This document shows positions 53,208 to 61,752 of a DNA stretch of 64,000 bases, piece by piece; the first letter of the stretch is position 1, and each line of letters begins with the position of its first letter. This stretch comes from JBBQFI01 sp038237805 (GTDB lineage Bacteria; Verrucomicrobiota; Verrucomicrobiia; Chthoniobacterales; UBA10450). The translations under genes were made by a program, and so were the position numbers. The notes beneath the pieces are model-generated. The model made no database searches. It saw only the letters and a program-made list of their open reading frames with translations, and had not been told where the DNA came from. The stretch is taken from positions 23,411 to 87,410 of the forward strand of contig JBBRYI010000015.1 in the NCBI GenBank assembly GCA_038237805.1, in the 5' to 3' direction.

Positions 53208-54097
53208 GCGATCTTCAGCAGGTAAAGAAACAATGGCGTGAGGAGCACGAGATCCGCGAGCGCGGTTCGCTCATCGCGCGGAATATTTTCGCCTGACCAG
53301 TAAAGCGCCGCGAGCAGAAGCGCACTTGCGCCGATGCAATAAACCAACGGTGCGAGCGCTTTTGCCCCCGGAGCAATGATAAACGCGAACAGGGCAAACG
53401 AGAATGCACTCAAGGTCACGTATCGGTGAACACCGGGCCAACTCGTGGCGATGGAACTCTTATGCTGTTCCAAATCGAGCTCGCGCTCCCACACCGCGAT
53501 GCTGATGCAATTCAAGGAACAGAGTGAAACAAAGAAGAGAAAGATAACAACGAAGTGAGCGGACCAATACAATCCCGGTAGGAGAGCGGCGACGCTACCA
53601 AGCGCGAAGAGGAAACCGACACATATTTCTTTTATCGGAAGAAGTCGCCAAATTTTGCCTAACCGGTAATTCACCGCGAGATAAACGAGGCAGATCGCGC
53701 CAATCGTCATTCCGATGCGAACGGTTGCTCGATCGAGCCGGTGCGAAATGATCCACACATCGATGAGGCCAATGCCAGCGATGATCGCAATCCATGAACG
53801 CTGATGCCGTTGGCAAAATTGCTGTCGCAGTGAGCGCGCACCGTTTTGGCGCAAATCCCACGAGTCCGCCAATCGATCTGCAAGGTAGATCAGCCATGCG
53901 GTGAGAAACAAAGCCGCGCGCGACGAAGCCGGGAGCGAGCCATGAAAGCTGCGCGCGAAAAATGATTGCCACGTGATGGCAACGATTGGCGCATCCAGAC
54001 AGACGAGGTTGAGCCATACGATCGGCGTAATCCTTTCGCGCGGTTCGAGCGGGCGCAACTTCGCGACGTCACGCCGTTCAACTACAAGTTCGACCAC
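53204..54097 (-). CDS. UbiA-family membrane prenyltransferase-like protein
   Basis: 297 residues with about eight to nine membrane helices. First aspartate motif YLADRLADSWDLR and a second acidic motif ERELDLEQHKSSIA lie on the cytoplasmic side as in UbiA prenyltransferases, the second resembling DxExD...S(L/I)A. A GTG start at 54097 is the only candidate near. It overlaps the following methyltransferase gene, suggesting a two-step lipid or quinone modification. Substrate is unknown; divergent from the aromatic amino acid hydroxylase gene. Confidence 0.65.
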   Translation of the reverse strand: MVELVVERRDVAKLRPLEPRERITPIVWLNLVCLDAPIVAITWQSFFARSFHGSLPASSRAALFLTAWLIYLADRLADSWDLRQNGARSLRQQFCQRHQRSWIAIIAGIGLIDVWIISHRLDRATVRIGMTIGAICLVYLAVNYRLGKIWRLLPIKEICVGFLFALGSVAALLPGLYWSAHFVVIFLFFVSLCSLNCISIAVWERELDLEQHKSSIATSWPGVHRYVTLSAFSFALFAFIIAPGAKALAPLVYCIGASALLLAALYWSGENIPRDERTALADLVLLTPLFLYLLKIA

Positions 54098-54271
54098 TCC
54101 GAAATTTATTCGACTCCGGAAATGTTCGCAATCGCGCCAGTAATTCCGTTGTCACCGCCGCGGCGATCGTGCAATCCGTGTCCAACCGCGGTGGTGCCTA
54201 ATCTGCAGGCGACTGAATCGCGCTTGCCCGTGTCATGGTTAAGCAATAAAATCACTGAAAGGAATGGCGCG

Positions 54272-56029
54272 ATGAAAACAGAAAGCGGAATCCCGAGCAA
54301 CAATGCGGCGGTAGCAGCCACGCCCAAGCATCTGCTGCAATTCGCGGTCGATCAGCGTTACGACGATTACACGCCAGTCGATCACGCGGTTTGGCGATTC
54401 ATCATGCGCCAGAACATTTTCTTTCTGAAGGAATACGCGCACAAAGTTTATTTTCAGGGCTTGCTCGAGACCGGCATTTCCTCCGAGCGCATTCCGCGCA
54501 TCCAGGAAATGAACGATATCCTTGGCAAGATCGGCTGGGGCGCAGTCGCGGTGGATGGATTCATTCCGCCGGCGGCGTTCATGGAATTCCAAGCTTACAA
54601 GGTGCTCGTGATCGCGTGCGACATGCGCCAGATCCATCACATCGAGTACACACCGGCGCCGGACATCGTGCACGAAGCGGCGGGGCACGCTCCGATCATT
54701 GTCGATCGTGAATATTCAAATTATTTGCAACGATTCGGCGAGATTGGCGCAAGAGCGATGTCGTCGAAAAAGGATTTTGAATTGTACGAATCGATTCGGC
54801 ATCTCTCGATTCTGAAGGAATTGCCGAATTCCGATCCAAAGGAAGTCGAGGCGGCTACTCGCGAAGTCGAGGAACGGCAGAAGAATCTGGGCAACCCGTC
54901 GGAGATGGCGCTGCTCTCGCGCCTGCATTGGTGGACTGTGGAATACGGCCTCATCGGTACCTTGGAGAATCCAAAAATTTACGGCGCAGGTTTACTCTCA
55001 TCGATTGGCGAATCGGTTAGCTGTCTCGAGTCGCACGTAAAGAAAATTCCCTATTCCTTCGAGGCAGTGGAGACACCGTTCGATATCACGACGAAGCAGC
55101 CGCAACTTTTTGTTTGTCGCGACTTTCAGCATCTCAGCGATGTGCTGGAAGAATTTGCGAGCACGATGGCGTTTCGCGTTGGCGGTTTGGAAGGAATCAA
55201 CAAAGCGATCGAGTGTAAGAATACTTCGACGTGCGAGCACTCAAGCGGTTTGCAGGTCTCCGGAGTTTTCACCGAAGTCATCACCGATTCGGCGAAGAAG
55301 CCGATCTATTTGCGCACGACTGGGCCGAGCGCACTTGCCTATAAAGAGAAAGAGCTGCCGGGCCACGGTCGCGATTATCACAAGGATGGATTCGGTTCGC
55401 CCATCGGGAATTGGAAAGAAAGCGCGATTGACGAAGGGAAGACAGCGAAGCTCGAATTTGAGAGCGGCGTCATCGTTGAAGGGAAAGTCGAAGAGATTCG
55501 ACGGCGTGACGACAAATTGCTGCTGATCGCGTTTTCAAATTGCCGCGCCACTTACGGCGATCGCGTGTTGTTCGATCCTGACTGGGGCACATACGACATG
55601 GCGGTGGGCGAACGCATTACTTCCGTTTTCAACGGCGCGGCTGACAAGGACGCTTACAACCAGGTCGCACTCGTGCCGAAGGAGCGCACGATCAAGATTC
55701 CTTCGGATGCGCCACGGAAGAAACTCGAAAATCTCTATGCGCAGGTACGCAAGATTCGCGAAAGCAAAGTCGGTTACGAGCGGTTGGGAGAGATTTGGGA
55801 GACTCAGCAGGCCGAGCATCCTGGCGATTGGTTACTCTCAATGGAAATTTTCGAGATTCTCGATGAGACCGAGCAACAGCCGCAGTTAAAGGAGCGAATC
55901 GAGAAATTCCTTACCGAGAAGAAATCGACGACGAAAGATTTGTCGACGTTGATCGGCTGGGGATTTCGCCTGGTGGAGTACCACAAAAAGCCGGAATTCG
56001 AGACCACGCTACACGCGTCGTCCAAGTAG
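54272..56029 (+). CDS. phhA: aromatic amino acid hydroxylase (tetrahydropterin-dependent; phenylalanine 4-monooxygenase-like)
   Basis: 585 residues from ATG at 54272, preceded by AAAGGA; the upstream open frame overlaps the divergent gene and lacks conservation. Biopterin-dependent hydroxylase core at about 25-300: IGWGAVAVDGFIPPAAF, HHIEYTPAPDIVHEAAGHAP (two iron-binding His), and the third ligand Glu in the following helices. The C-terminal 280 residues are an added domain, as in long bacterial hydroxylases of Bacteroidetes and Chlamydiae. Likely converts Phe to Tyr with tetrahydrobiopterin. Genes that could make that cofactor are in the hppD operon 2-4 kb downstream. Confidence 0.87.
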   Translation: MKTESGIPSNNAAVAATPKHLLQFAVDQRYDDYTPVDHAVWRFIMRQNIFFLKEYAHKVYFQGLLETGISSERIPRIQEMNDILGKIGWGAVAVDGFIPPAAFMEFQAYKVLVIACDMRQIHHIEYTPAPDIVHEAAGHAPIIVDREYSNYLQRFGEIGARAMSSKKDFELYESIRHLSILKELPNSDPKEVEAATREVEERQKNLGNPSEMALLSRLHWWTVEYGLIGTLENPKIYGAGLLSSIGESVSCLESHVKKIPYSFEAVETPFDITTKQPQLFVCRDFQHLSDVLEEFASTMAFRVGGLEGINKAIECKNTSTCEHSSGLQVSGVFTEVITDSAKKPIYLRTTGPSALAYKEKELPGHGRDYHKDGFGSPIGNWKESAIDEGKTAKLEFESGVIVEGKVEEIRRRDDKLLLIAFSNCRATYGDRVLFDPDWGTYDMAVGERITSVFNGAADKDAYNQVALVPKERTIKIPSDAPRKKLENLYAQVRKIRESKVGYERLGEIWETQQAEHPGDWLLSMEIFEILDETEQQPQLKERIEKFLTEKKSTTKDLSTLIGWGFRLVEYHKKPEFETTLHASSK

Positions 56030-56070
56030 CTTTCTGGGCCTAACGCCACCCAGCTGTCATTCCGCAGCTT

Positions 56071-56163
56071 TGTCATGTCGAGCGCAGTCGAGGAATCTCT
56101 CACTGTTGCGAGCAGTGATGCGCCGCAAGAATGAGAGATGTTTCGACTTCGCTCGACATGATA
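56071..56163. repeat. intergenic repeat family C
   Basis: TGTCATGTCGAGCGCAGTCG and GTTTCGACTTCGCTCGACATG are complementary arms between the convergent phhA and SMUG-like genes. A motif copy (56169) follows. Confidence 0.85.
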
Positions 56164-56188
56164 GGAATGCCTAACGAGTCGTTTGCTC

Positions 56189-56926
56189 TTAACTCTTCCA
56201 CACGCCGAGCTTCTGCAATTCGGCGGTAGCGAGAGCGGCCCAGTTCGCATTCGCAGCCGGGCTGGCGGGACTGGGGTGCAAGACGCGGCCGATCTTCGGC
56301 AATCCATCTGGAAAGACTTCCTCGGCCCGCTTCGTCGCGAAATCGCCAACGCCAATTAACCATTCGGGTTCTAACGCACCGATGACTTCGCATAAGTGCC
56401 AATCGCATGCCGCAAACAGCGGTTTTCTCTCGGACGGCGGAAGTTTGTTAGGCGTGCGATTGCAACCGCTGCTCTCCATGAAAGCGAGCGGGCAATAGTT
56501 CAGAACAAAATGCGCCGCGAAAAATTTGTCAGCGCTGCCGAAGCGATCGGCAAAAAGCCGCCACAGCCGTTGCCCGCTGATCTCTGTGCGCGGACAATCG
56601 AAACCCTGAATCGGTCGCTTCGCATGAAACTGCGACGGTTGCTCAACGTGAGCCTGAATCCCGAGCCAGTCCCGCACAGCAGCGATCTCGCCGAATGGCA
56701 CTCCTGTTTGTGCCATGCCAAACGGACCGGGATTCATCCCAAGAAAGACAACACGCTTCTTTTCGTTGGCGTATCGCCGTAGATATGATTCGTGGGCAGC
56801 CCACGCATACTCGAGCGGATTGTAGATATGGGTAACCGGAAGAGTGAAGTGCAGGTTGTTTACTGCATCTCGCAAATGCTCCGCCGCGGCGATTACCCGT
56901 TGAGATATTTCAGCGTCCGTTTGCAT
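56189..56926 (-). CDS. SMUG1-type uracil-DNA glycosylase
   Basis: 245 residues from ATG at 56926 (GTG one codon earlier possible). The segment FLGMNPGPFGMAQTGVPFGE is nearly identical in form to animal SMUG1 and holds the catalytic Asn. HPSPASPAANANW carries the second catalytic His. It excises uracil and related damaged bases from DNA. SMUG-type enzymes are sporadic in bacteria. Not operonic with phhA, which is on the other strand. Confidence 0.9.
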   Translation of the reverse strand: MQTDAEISQRVIAAAEHLRDAVNNLHFTLPVTHIYNPLEYAWAAHESYLRRYANEKKRVVFLGMNPGPFGMAQTGVPFGEIAAVRDWLGIQAHVEQPSQFHAKRPIQGFDCPRTEISGQRLWRLFADRFGSADKFFAAHFVLNYCPLAFMESSGCNRTPNKLPPSERKPLFAACDWHLCEVIGALEPEWLIGVGDFATKRAEEVFPDGLPKIGRVLHPSPASPAANANWAALATAELQKLGVWKS

Positions 56927-56982
56927 CACAATATCTGTAGCCTTCGCTATGCGAGGCGTCGGCGGCGGGCACAGGGCGACGG

Positions 56983-57828
56983 CTAAAGCGTTTCTTCTTT
57001 GAAATGCCGCTTGCCCTTCGTTGCCTTGGCGTACTCGTCCTTGCTCAGAATATTTTCATCAAGCTGCATGTCGGTCCGCAGAAAATTCTTGAACCAAGTC
57101 TCGATGCGTTCCTGCCGCTGCAACACTTCTTCGGTGAGATAATTTGCGTCGATATTAATGCAGATGGCGCCGACGACGCCGAATTCTTTGCGGATGATCG
57201 GTATCGTCGTGCATTTGAAACGACGCGAGCCGATATTGAGTTCGTAGTTGAGTTTATCTTCGTGCAGGAGCTGCCGCTTCTTCAGATCGATGAGCAGGTT
57301 GGTAGTTCCGTCGCGCAAATTGCGGCCAGTGACATTGTTTTCCAGGACGATGAGTGAATGCGCCGGATCGGCGAGATTGTGCAGCAAGATTTCGATGCCG
57401 GTATTTGGAAATGATTTGCCGACCAATCGAGTGAGGCGGACGTAATTCTCCAAATATTCGTTCGTGTCGTCGGCAATTTTGGCGCCGTCATATTTTGCGA
57501 AAAGTTTCGCGTATTCCTTTTGCTCCGCCGGCTCAAGCTGACCACGGACATTGTTTTGTTCGCCGATGAAAATCAATTGTCGCGCGGCTGTGTAGTCGTC
57601 GTTTTTGAGGAAGTAGTGCACTCCAAGCCGGAAATCTTTCAGGCTAAATTCCGGGATGTTGTCGCGATTGATCGTGAACGGATAGAAATCGTATTCCTCC
57701 AGATTTCGTCCAAAGCGTTTTCGTTCCCGATATTTTCCCCAGGCGAAACCAGCGCCTAACAAAATCAGTGAGGCAATAATCGAGGCGACCACATTGATCA
57801 CTACGTCATTGCCAAAAGCTGCAATCAT
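56983..57828 (-). CDS. membrane-anchored YheO-like PAS domain protein
   Basis: 281 residues. N-terminal membrane helix (about 8-30, INVVASIIASLILLGAGFAW), a helical segment (about 50-130), then a YheO-type PAS domain (about 150-250): GIEILLHNLADPAHSLIVLE, NVTGRNLRDGTTNLLIDL, and VGAICINIDANYL. YheO-like proteins usually have this PAS domain plus a C-terminal HTH; here the HTH is absent and a membrane anchor is present. It may sense a small molecule at the membrane. Neighbour to the SDR gene with about 40 bp between them, on the same strand, so it could be cotranscribed with the hppD operon. Confidence 0.7.
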   Translation of the reverse strand: MIAAFGNDVVINVVASIIASLILLGAGFAWGKYRERKRFGRNLEEYDFYPFTINRDNIPEFSLKDFRLGVHYFLKNDDYTAARQLIFIGEQNNVRGQLEPAEQKEYAKLFAKYDGAKIADDTNEYLENYVRLTRLVGKSFPNTGIEILLHNLADPAHSLIVLENNVTGRNLRDGTTNLLIDLKKRQLLHEDKLNYELNIGSRRFKCTTIPIIRKEFGVVGAICINIDANYLTEEVLQRQERIETWFKNFLRTDMQLDENILSKDEYAKATKGKRHFKEETL

Positions 57829-57868
57829 CGGTTGGAAGAAAAAATGTTTGGGGAAATGCAGGGAGCAA

Positions 57869-58561
57869 CTACAAAGTGCCGCTCGCGTTCGTCAGGGAAA
57901 TATTTTCCACCGCGACATCGGCGGGTCGTGAAAGCGCATAAGCCACTGCTTCGGCAACTTCGTTAGCCGACATCATTTTCTCGCGCGGCCAATCCCCCTC
58001 GATCGGTTCCCAAATTTCGGTATCCGTTGCGGCGGGATAAATGTTTATCACGCGGACGCCACGCGGACGCAATTCTTCGCGAATCGATTGCGAGAAACCT
58101 TCGAGCGCGAATTTACTCATGCAGTAGCCGCTCCAATTGGCAAAGCCGGTTTTGGCGGCGATAGAGAGAATATTTACGATACTGGCGCCCGGCTTCATAT
58201 TTGCGCTGAGCTTTTGCGTTAATAGAAACGGCGCGGTGATGTTAACCGCAATAATTTTGTTCCATTCGTCGAGGGAAATCGAATCAAGCGGCTTCACAAT
58301 GGCGACGCCGGCATTGTTGATCAATGCATCAAGCGGTTCCTGACCGATTGTCGCGGTCATTTTTTCGATCTGCGATTGATCGTTTAGCTCATAAAGCAAG
58401 AGAGTGGTTCGCGCGCCTTTGCCTTCAGCCAGGCCAGATGTTTCTTTGAGAGCGTCGCGATCGCGACCATGAAGAAGGAGCGTCGTTTGGGAATTGGCAA
58501 GCTTCTCCGCAATCGCGCGGCCAATACCACGACTCGCGCCGGTGATGAGCAATCGTCTCAT
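57869..58561 (-). CDS. SDR oxidoreductase, sepiapterin reductase-like candidate
   Basis: 230 residues from ATG at 58561; the ATGA overlap with the PTPS-like gene stop settles the start over one at 58600. Classical SDR: LITGASRGIGRAIAE, INNAGVAIVKP, NILSIAAKTG, and catalytic GYCMSKFAL (Tyr-Lys). Sepiapterin reductase reduces 6-pyruvoyl-tetrahydropterin to tetrahydrobiopterin, and the position directly after PTPS and FolE supports this role; the sequence alone gives only SDR. Last gene of the hppD-hmgA-folE-PTPS run. Confidence 0.72.
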   Translation of the reverse strand: MRRLLITGASRGIGRAIAEKLANSQTTLLLHGRDRDALKETSGLAEGKGARTTLLLYELNDQSQIEKMTATIGQEPLDALINNAGVAIVKPLDSISLDEWNKIIAVNITAPFLLTQKLSANMKPGASIVNILSIAAKTGFANWSGYCMSKFALEGFSQSIREELRPRGVRVINIYPAATDTEIWEPIEGDWPREKMMSANEVAEAVAYALSRPADVAVENISLTNASGTL

Positions 58562-59757
58562 GGCAGCCGCAGCGTAAAGCGATTGTTCGGTGTTTCCCAT
58601 AAACGTAGCCTAACGAGCCGATCGTGGAGCCGCGGGTCGACTCGCGACCAAAGGGCATGAACGATATTTTCGCCCGTCGACGGCATCTTGCGAAAATCGG
58701 TTGTCTCGAGATCGAGATGTTTGTTGTCCCACGATCGCAAGCTTTCTTCGAGCGCGTTCTGCATGGCGGCGAAGTCATAGAGCGCACCACTGCGCTCGTC
58801 ATAAGCACCGCCGATCGTTGCTTCCGCTTCGTAAAGATGTCCGTGTCCCAGCGGATTGCTGCACTTGCCGAAAAGAGAAATGTTTTCCGCTTCAGATATT
58901 TCGCTGATCTGCAAGCGATGCGCGGCGCTAAATCGGTGGCGCATGCCTAAAAAGTAATTTCCACCGCTCCAGTATTCGGCAAAGAAATCGTCGCGTTCAT
59001 GAAGGCGCACGCGGTGAATGGCAACAGAAACTGCAGCACGTTCGTGAATGTAATTCGCGAGACTTTCCGTGGTAATCGGACGGTTCGTCAGACCAATAAC
59101 GTCCTCATTTAAATTCTTGTGATCTAACTCCTGATAAAGCCCGGCGATGCAGCTTGCGACCAAGTCGTCGTGCACTGCCGGCGTATCATTGCTTCGAAAT
59201 GTAAGGCGAACCCGATAATTGTGTCCGTGGAGTGAAGTCGAAACGCCAAACAACTTCGCATTCTCCTCCGTGCTGAGAAGCGGCGACATCGTGCGGCGTG
59301 CAGCAGAAAATCCGAACCAGTAGTTCGCTTCTGCAATTCCGCTCGAGTAGAAGGTCGCGCTGCGATCTGGCGATTCGACAAGGTGAACGGCAGCGAGGCT
59401 CGCGTTCAAATCGGCGAAATGCGGCGAAGTTTCAACAAAGAGCTGACGCGCGATATTCTCAGCGGTCGGAGCATTTTTCGTAAATGTCTCATGATCCTCA
59501 TTCAAAAACTTGTGGTCGAAATTGGCAGCCACGACTTGCAACGCGCGCTTCTTGATCTCGCTGATGTTAACGAGCATTCCGTTGCCGGGGTTCGGATCAC
59601 CCGACAAAATGAAATACGTGATATAGTTTCGACCGGTGCCGAAGCGCGCCGATGTCTCCGGCCCGAAAGCCGCGAGATTTTCCTCTTCGCTCCAGTCCGG
59701 AACGAAAAGACGGCGCGAGGCGGAAAACTCGAGGCGTTTACTGACCGTCAACAGCAT
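58558..59757 (-). CDS. triple-domain 6-pyruvoyl-tetrahydropterin synthase/QueD-like protein
   Basis: 399 residues containing three tandem PTPS/QueD folds of about 130 residues each. Domain 1 (about 1-125) has FSASRRLF and FGTGRNYIT: all zinc His are replaced. Domain 2 (about 135-260) keeps HGHNYRV but has FSAARRT in place of the first His and lacks the catalytic Cys. Domain 3 (about 265-399) has GMRHRFSAAHRLQ, LFGKCSNPLGHGHLYEAE, so the zinc triad and Cys are complete. Only domain 3 looks catalytic. It is followed by an SDR (ATGA overlap) and preceded by folE, so tetrahydrobiopterin synthesis is likely. QueD in queuosine synthesis is the alternative. Confidence 0.85.
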   Translation of the reverse strand: MLLTVSKRLEFSASRRLFVPDWSEEENLAAFGPETSARFGTGRNYITYFILSGDPNPGNGMLVNISEIKKRALQVVAANFDHKFLNEDHETFTKNAPTAENIARQLFVETSPHFADLNASLAAVHLVESPDRSATFYSSGIAEANYWFGFSAARRTMSPLLSTEENAKLFGVSTSLHGHNYRVRLTFRSNDTPAVHDDLVASCIAGLYQELDHKNLNEDVIGLTNRPITTESLANYIHERAAVSVAIHRVRLHERDDFFAEYWSGGNYFLGMRHRFSAAHRLQISEISEAENISLFGKCSNPLGHGHLYEAEATIGGAYDERSGALYDFAAMQNALEESLRSWDNKHLDLETTDFRKMPSTGENIVHALWSRVDPRLHDRLVRLRLWETPNNRFTLRLP

Positions 59758-59804
59758 GACGGAGCAAACCGCACCAGAAGCAATCGCGCAAATGGCGCGC
59801 TAAG

Positions 59805-59919
59805 GTGGAGGTCAGGCATCTTGCCTGGCCCGGCCGCCAGGCTTCCAGCCTGGCCAACGGCGAAGTTCCAACGGGCAGTATGCCCGTCGTCCGAGACAGG
59901 CTGGAAGCCTGTCCTCCAC
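59805..59919. repeat. palindromic repeat family F inside the operon
   Basis: GTGGAGG and CCTCCAC end this element, with several internal near-palindromes (GGCCAGGCTTCC... and GACAGGCTGGAAGCCTGTC). It fills much of the folE-PTPS gap, so the operon transcript would carry a large hairpin here. Confidence 0.75.
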
Positions 59920-59923
59920 GCTA

Positions 59924-60556
59924 CTATTTGAGCAACGCGAGAAACTCGGTGCGGGTGCGCGCGTCCTCTTTGAATGAACCGAGAAGACACGACGTTGTCA
60001 TGATCGAATTTTGTTTTTCTACGCCGCGCATCATCATGCAGAGATGCTTCGCTTCGATCACGACTGCGACCCCGAGCGGATGCAGCACATGCATTAACGC
60101 ATCCGCGATCTGCGTGGTGAGATTCTCCTGAATCTGGAGACGTCGCGCGAAAACATCGACAATGCGCGCGACTTTCGAGAGGCCGATCACTTTGCCACTA
60201 GGAATGTAAGCAACATGCGCTTTCCCGATAAACGGCAACAAATGATGTTCGCACATTGAGTAGAGCTCGATGTCTTTCACGAGCACAATTTCGCTGGCGT
60301 CGGAATCGAAGATCGCGTTGTTAACGACCTCATCCAGACTTTGGCGGTAACCATTCGTTAGGAACTCAAATGCTCGCGCGGCGCGTTCCGGCGTTTTCAG
60401 CAAACCCTGCCGCTGCGGATCTTCACCGACGGCTTCGAGCAACTCGTGAAACGAGCGCTCCATCGTGCTGCGCTTGGCCGCGCCGCAGCGAGGGATTTCG
60501 CGCATGCGGCGTGAAGCCGCTTCGAGTTCGCTCTCGTGATTTGTGGACGCGATCAA
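59924..60556 (-). CDS. folE: GTP cyclohydrolase I
   Basis: 210 residues from TTG at 60556, which overlaps the hmgA stop (TTGA); ATG at 60505 or 60463 are alternatives. Catalytic tunnel-fold: LYSMCEHHLLPFIGKAHVAY with zinc Cys and His, GLSKVARIVDVFARRLQIQE and LCMMMRGVEKQNS. Converts GTP to 7,8-dihydroneopterin triphosphate, first step to folate and to tetrahydrobiopterin. Its linkage to hmgA, PTPS and an SDR points to the pterin cofactor branch rather than folate. Confidence 0.92.
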   Translation of the reverse strand: MIASTNHESELEAASRRMREIPRCGAAKRSTMERSFHELLEAVGEDPQRQGLLKTPERAARAFEFLTNGYRQSLDEVVNNAIFDSDASEIVLVKDIELYSMCEHHLLPFIGKAHVAYIPSGKVIGLSKVARIVDVFARRLQIQENLTTQIADALMHVLHPLGVAVVIEAKHLCMMMRGVEKQNSIMTTSCLLGSFKEDARTRTEFLALLK

Positions 60557-61740
60557 TCGAGCCAGCTCAGCGGATATTTGTCATCGTCCAGCTTCAACGC
60601 CGCTTCAGTCAGCTCCAGCGTATGCTGGGTGTCGAACATGACCGCGAGCTCTTCTGTGCGCTGCGCGTCTTTGCTCGCCATGATCGTGCCCGGATGCGGT
60701 CCGTGCGGGATGCCGCGTGGATGCAAAGTGATCGATCCGCTTTCGATGCCACGTCGGGAACCGAAATTTCCCCGCACGTAAAACAAAACTTCGTCGGCTT
60801 CGACGTTGTCATGCACCCACGGAATCTTGACCGCCTCCGGATGGGTATCGAGCAGCCGCGGCGCGAAAGTACAGACTACATAACCACGAATCTCAAAAGT
60901 TTGATGAATGGGCGGCGGTTGATGCACGGTGCCAGTGATCGGCTCAAAATCGGCCGCGTTAAAAGTGTAAGGATAAACGTGGCCATCCCAGCCGAGAACA
61001 TCGAAGGGATGATGCGCGTTTACTATTTTCGTGAGGCGGGGCCCGTCTTTGACAAGAATCTCGACGTCTTCCTCTTTGTCGATCGTGAGCAATTCGGTCG
61101 GGCCATGAAAATCGCGTTCCGAGTACGGAGAACCCATGCGAATCTGGCCGTCGCCATTCAAATAACGGCGCGGAATGCGCACCGGAGCGAACGATTCCAA
61201 AATGAGGTAATCCTCTTCCTGCACATTATCGGGCACGAGCCGATAAGTGATTCCGCGCGGAATCACGATGTAATCTTCCGCGCGATATCGCAGTTTGCCG
61301 AACGCGCTCTCTAACGTTCCGCCGCCCTTGAAAACGAAGATGATTTCGTCCGCGCCGCCGTTTTTGTAATACTCGAACTTGCTGTAGGCCTTCTCCGGTT
61401 TGCCGCGATAAGCCACGATGTCCTGATTGAACATGATCGGGATGCGCCCGGTATAGAGGTCGCCGCGACGCGGAATGTTTGCGGTCTTAAGGTGATGATG
61501 CCGTAACGGAATATCGCCGGCACGTTTGAGTTCTTCGCACTTGAGCAACTCCACACTGCGCACCCGGGTCGGCGGACGGATGTGATACATAATGGAGAAG
61601 GCTTCGTTAAAACCTTCGGTCGTAATTACGTGCTCGTAGGCGATGCCCTCATTCTTGTAGCCGCCATTGGACGAGCCATTACGATGAAACCAGATGTGAT
61701 GTTTTCTCGGAATTTCTCCGAGCTTCATATATTGCGGCAT
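60553..61740 (-). CDS. hmgA: homogentisate 1,2-dioxygenase
   Basis: 395 residues. Two-cupin fold. Near the start KHHIWFHRNGSSNGGYKNEG; central GGGTLESAFGKLRYRAEDYI; C-terminal iron-binding region HPRGIPHGPHPG and NVEADEVLFYVRGNFGSR. Opens the homogentisate ring to maleylacetoacetate. The stop overlaps the folE start and hppD lies 12 bases upstream, so the three are cotranscribed. Slightly shorter than the usual 430 residues. Confidence 0.92.
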   Translation of the reverse strand: MPQYMKLGEIPRKHHIWFHRNGSSNGGYKNEGIAYEHVITTEGFNEAFSIMYHIRPPTRVRSVELLKCEELKRAGDIPLRHHHLKTANIPRRGDLYTGRIPIMFNQDIVAYRGKPEKAYSKFEYYKNGGADEIIFVFKGGGTLESAFGKLRYRAEDYIVIPRGITYRLVPDNVQEEDYLILESFAPVRIPRRYLNGDGQIRMGSPYSERDFHGPTELLTIDKEEDVEILVKDGPRLTKIVNAHHPFDVLGWDGHVYPYTFNAADFEPITGTVHQPPPIHQTFEIRGYVVCTFAPRLLDTHPEAVKIPWVHDNVEADEVLFYVRGNFGSRRGIESGSITLHPRGIPHGPHPGTIMASKDAQRTEELAVMFDTQHTLELTEAALKLDDDKYPLSWLD

Positions 61741-61752
61741 ATCGATTCCTCC

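Noticed and set aside
60370..61314. 314-residue frame on the plus strand opposite hmgA and folE
   Set aside because: Antisense shadow of two strongly conserved genes; no family-like motif and no ribosome-binding site.
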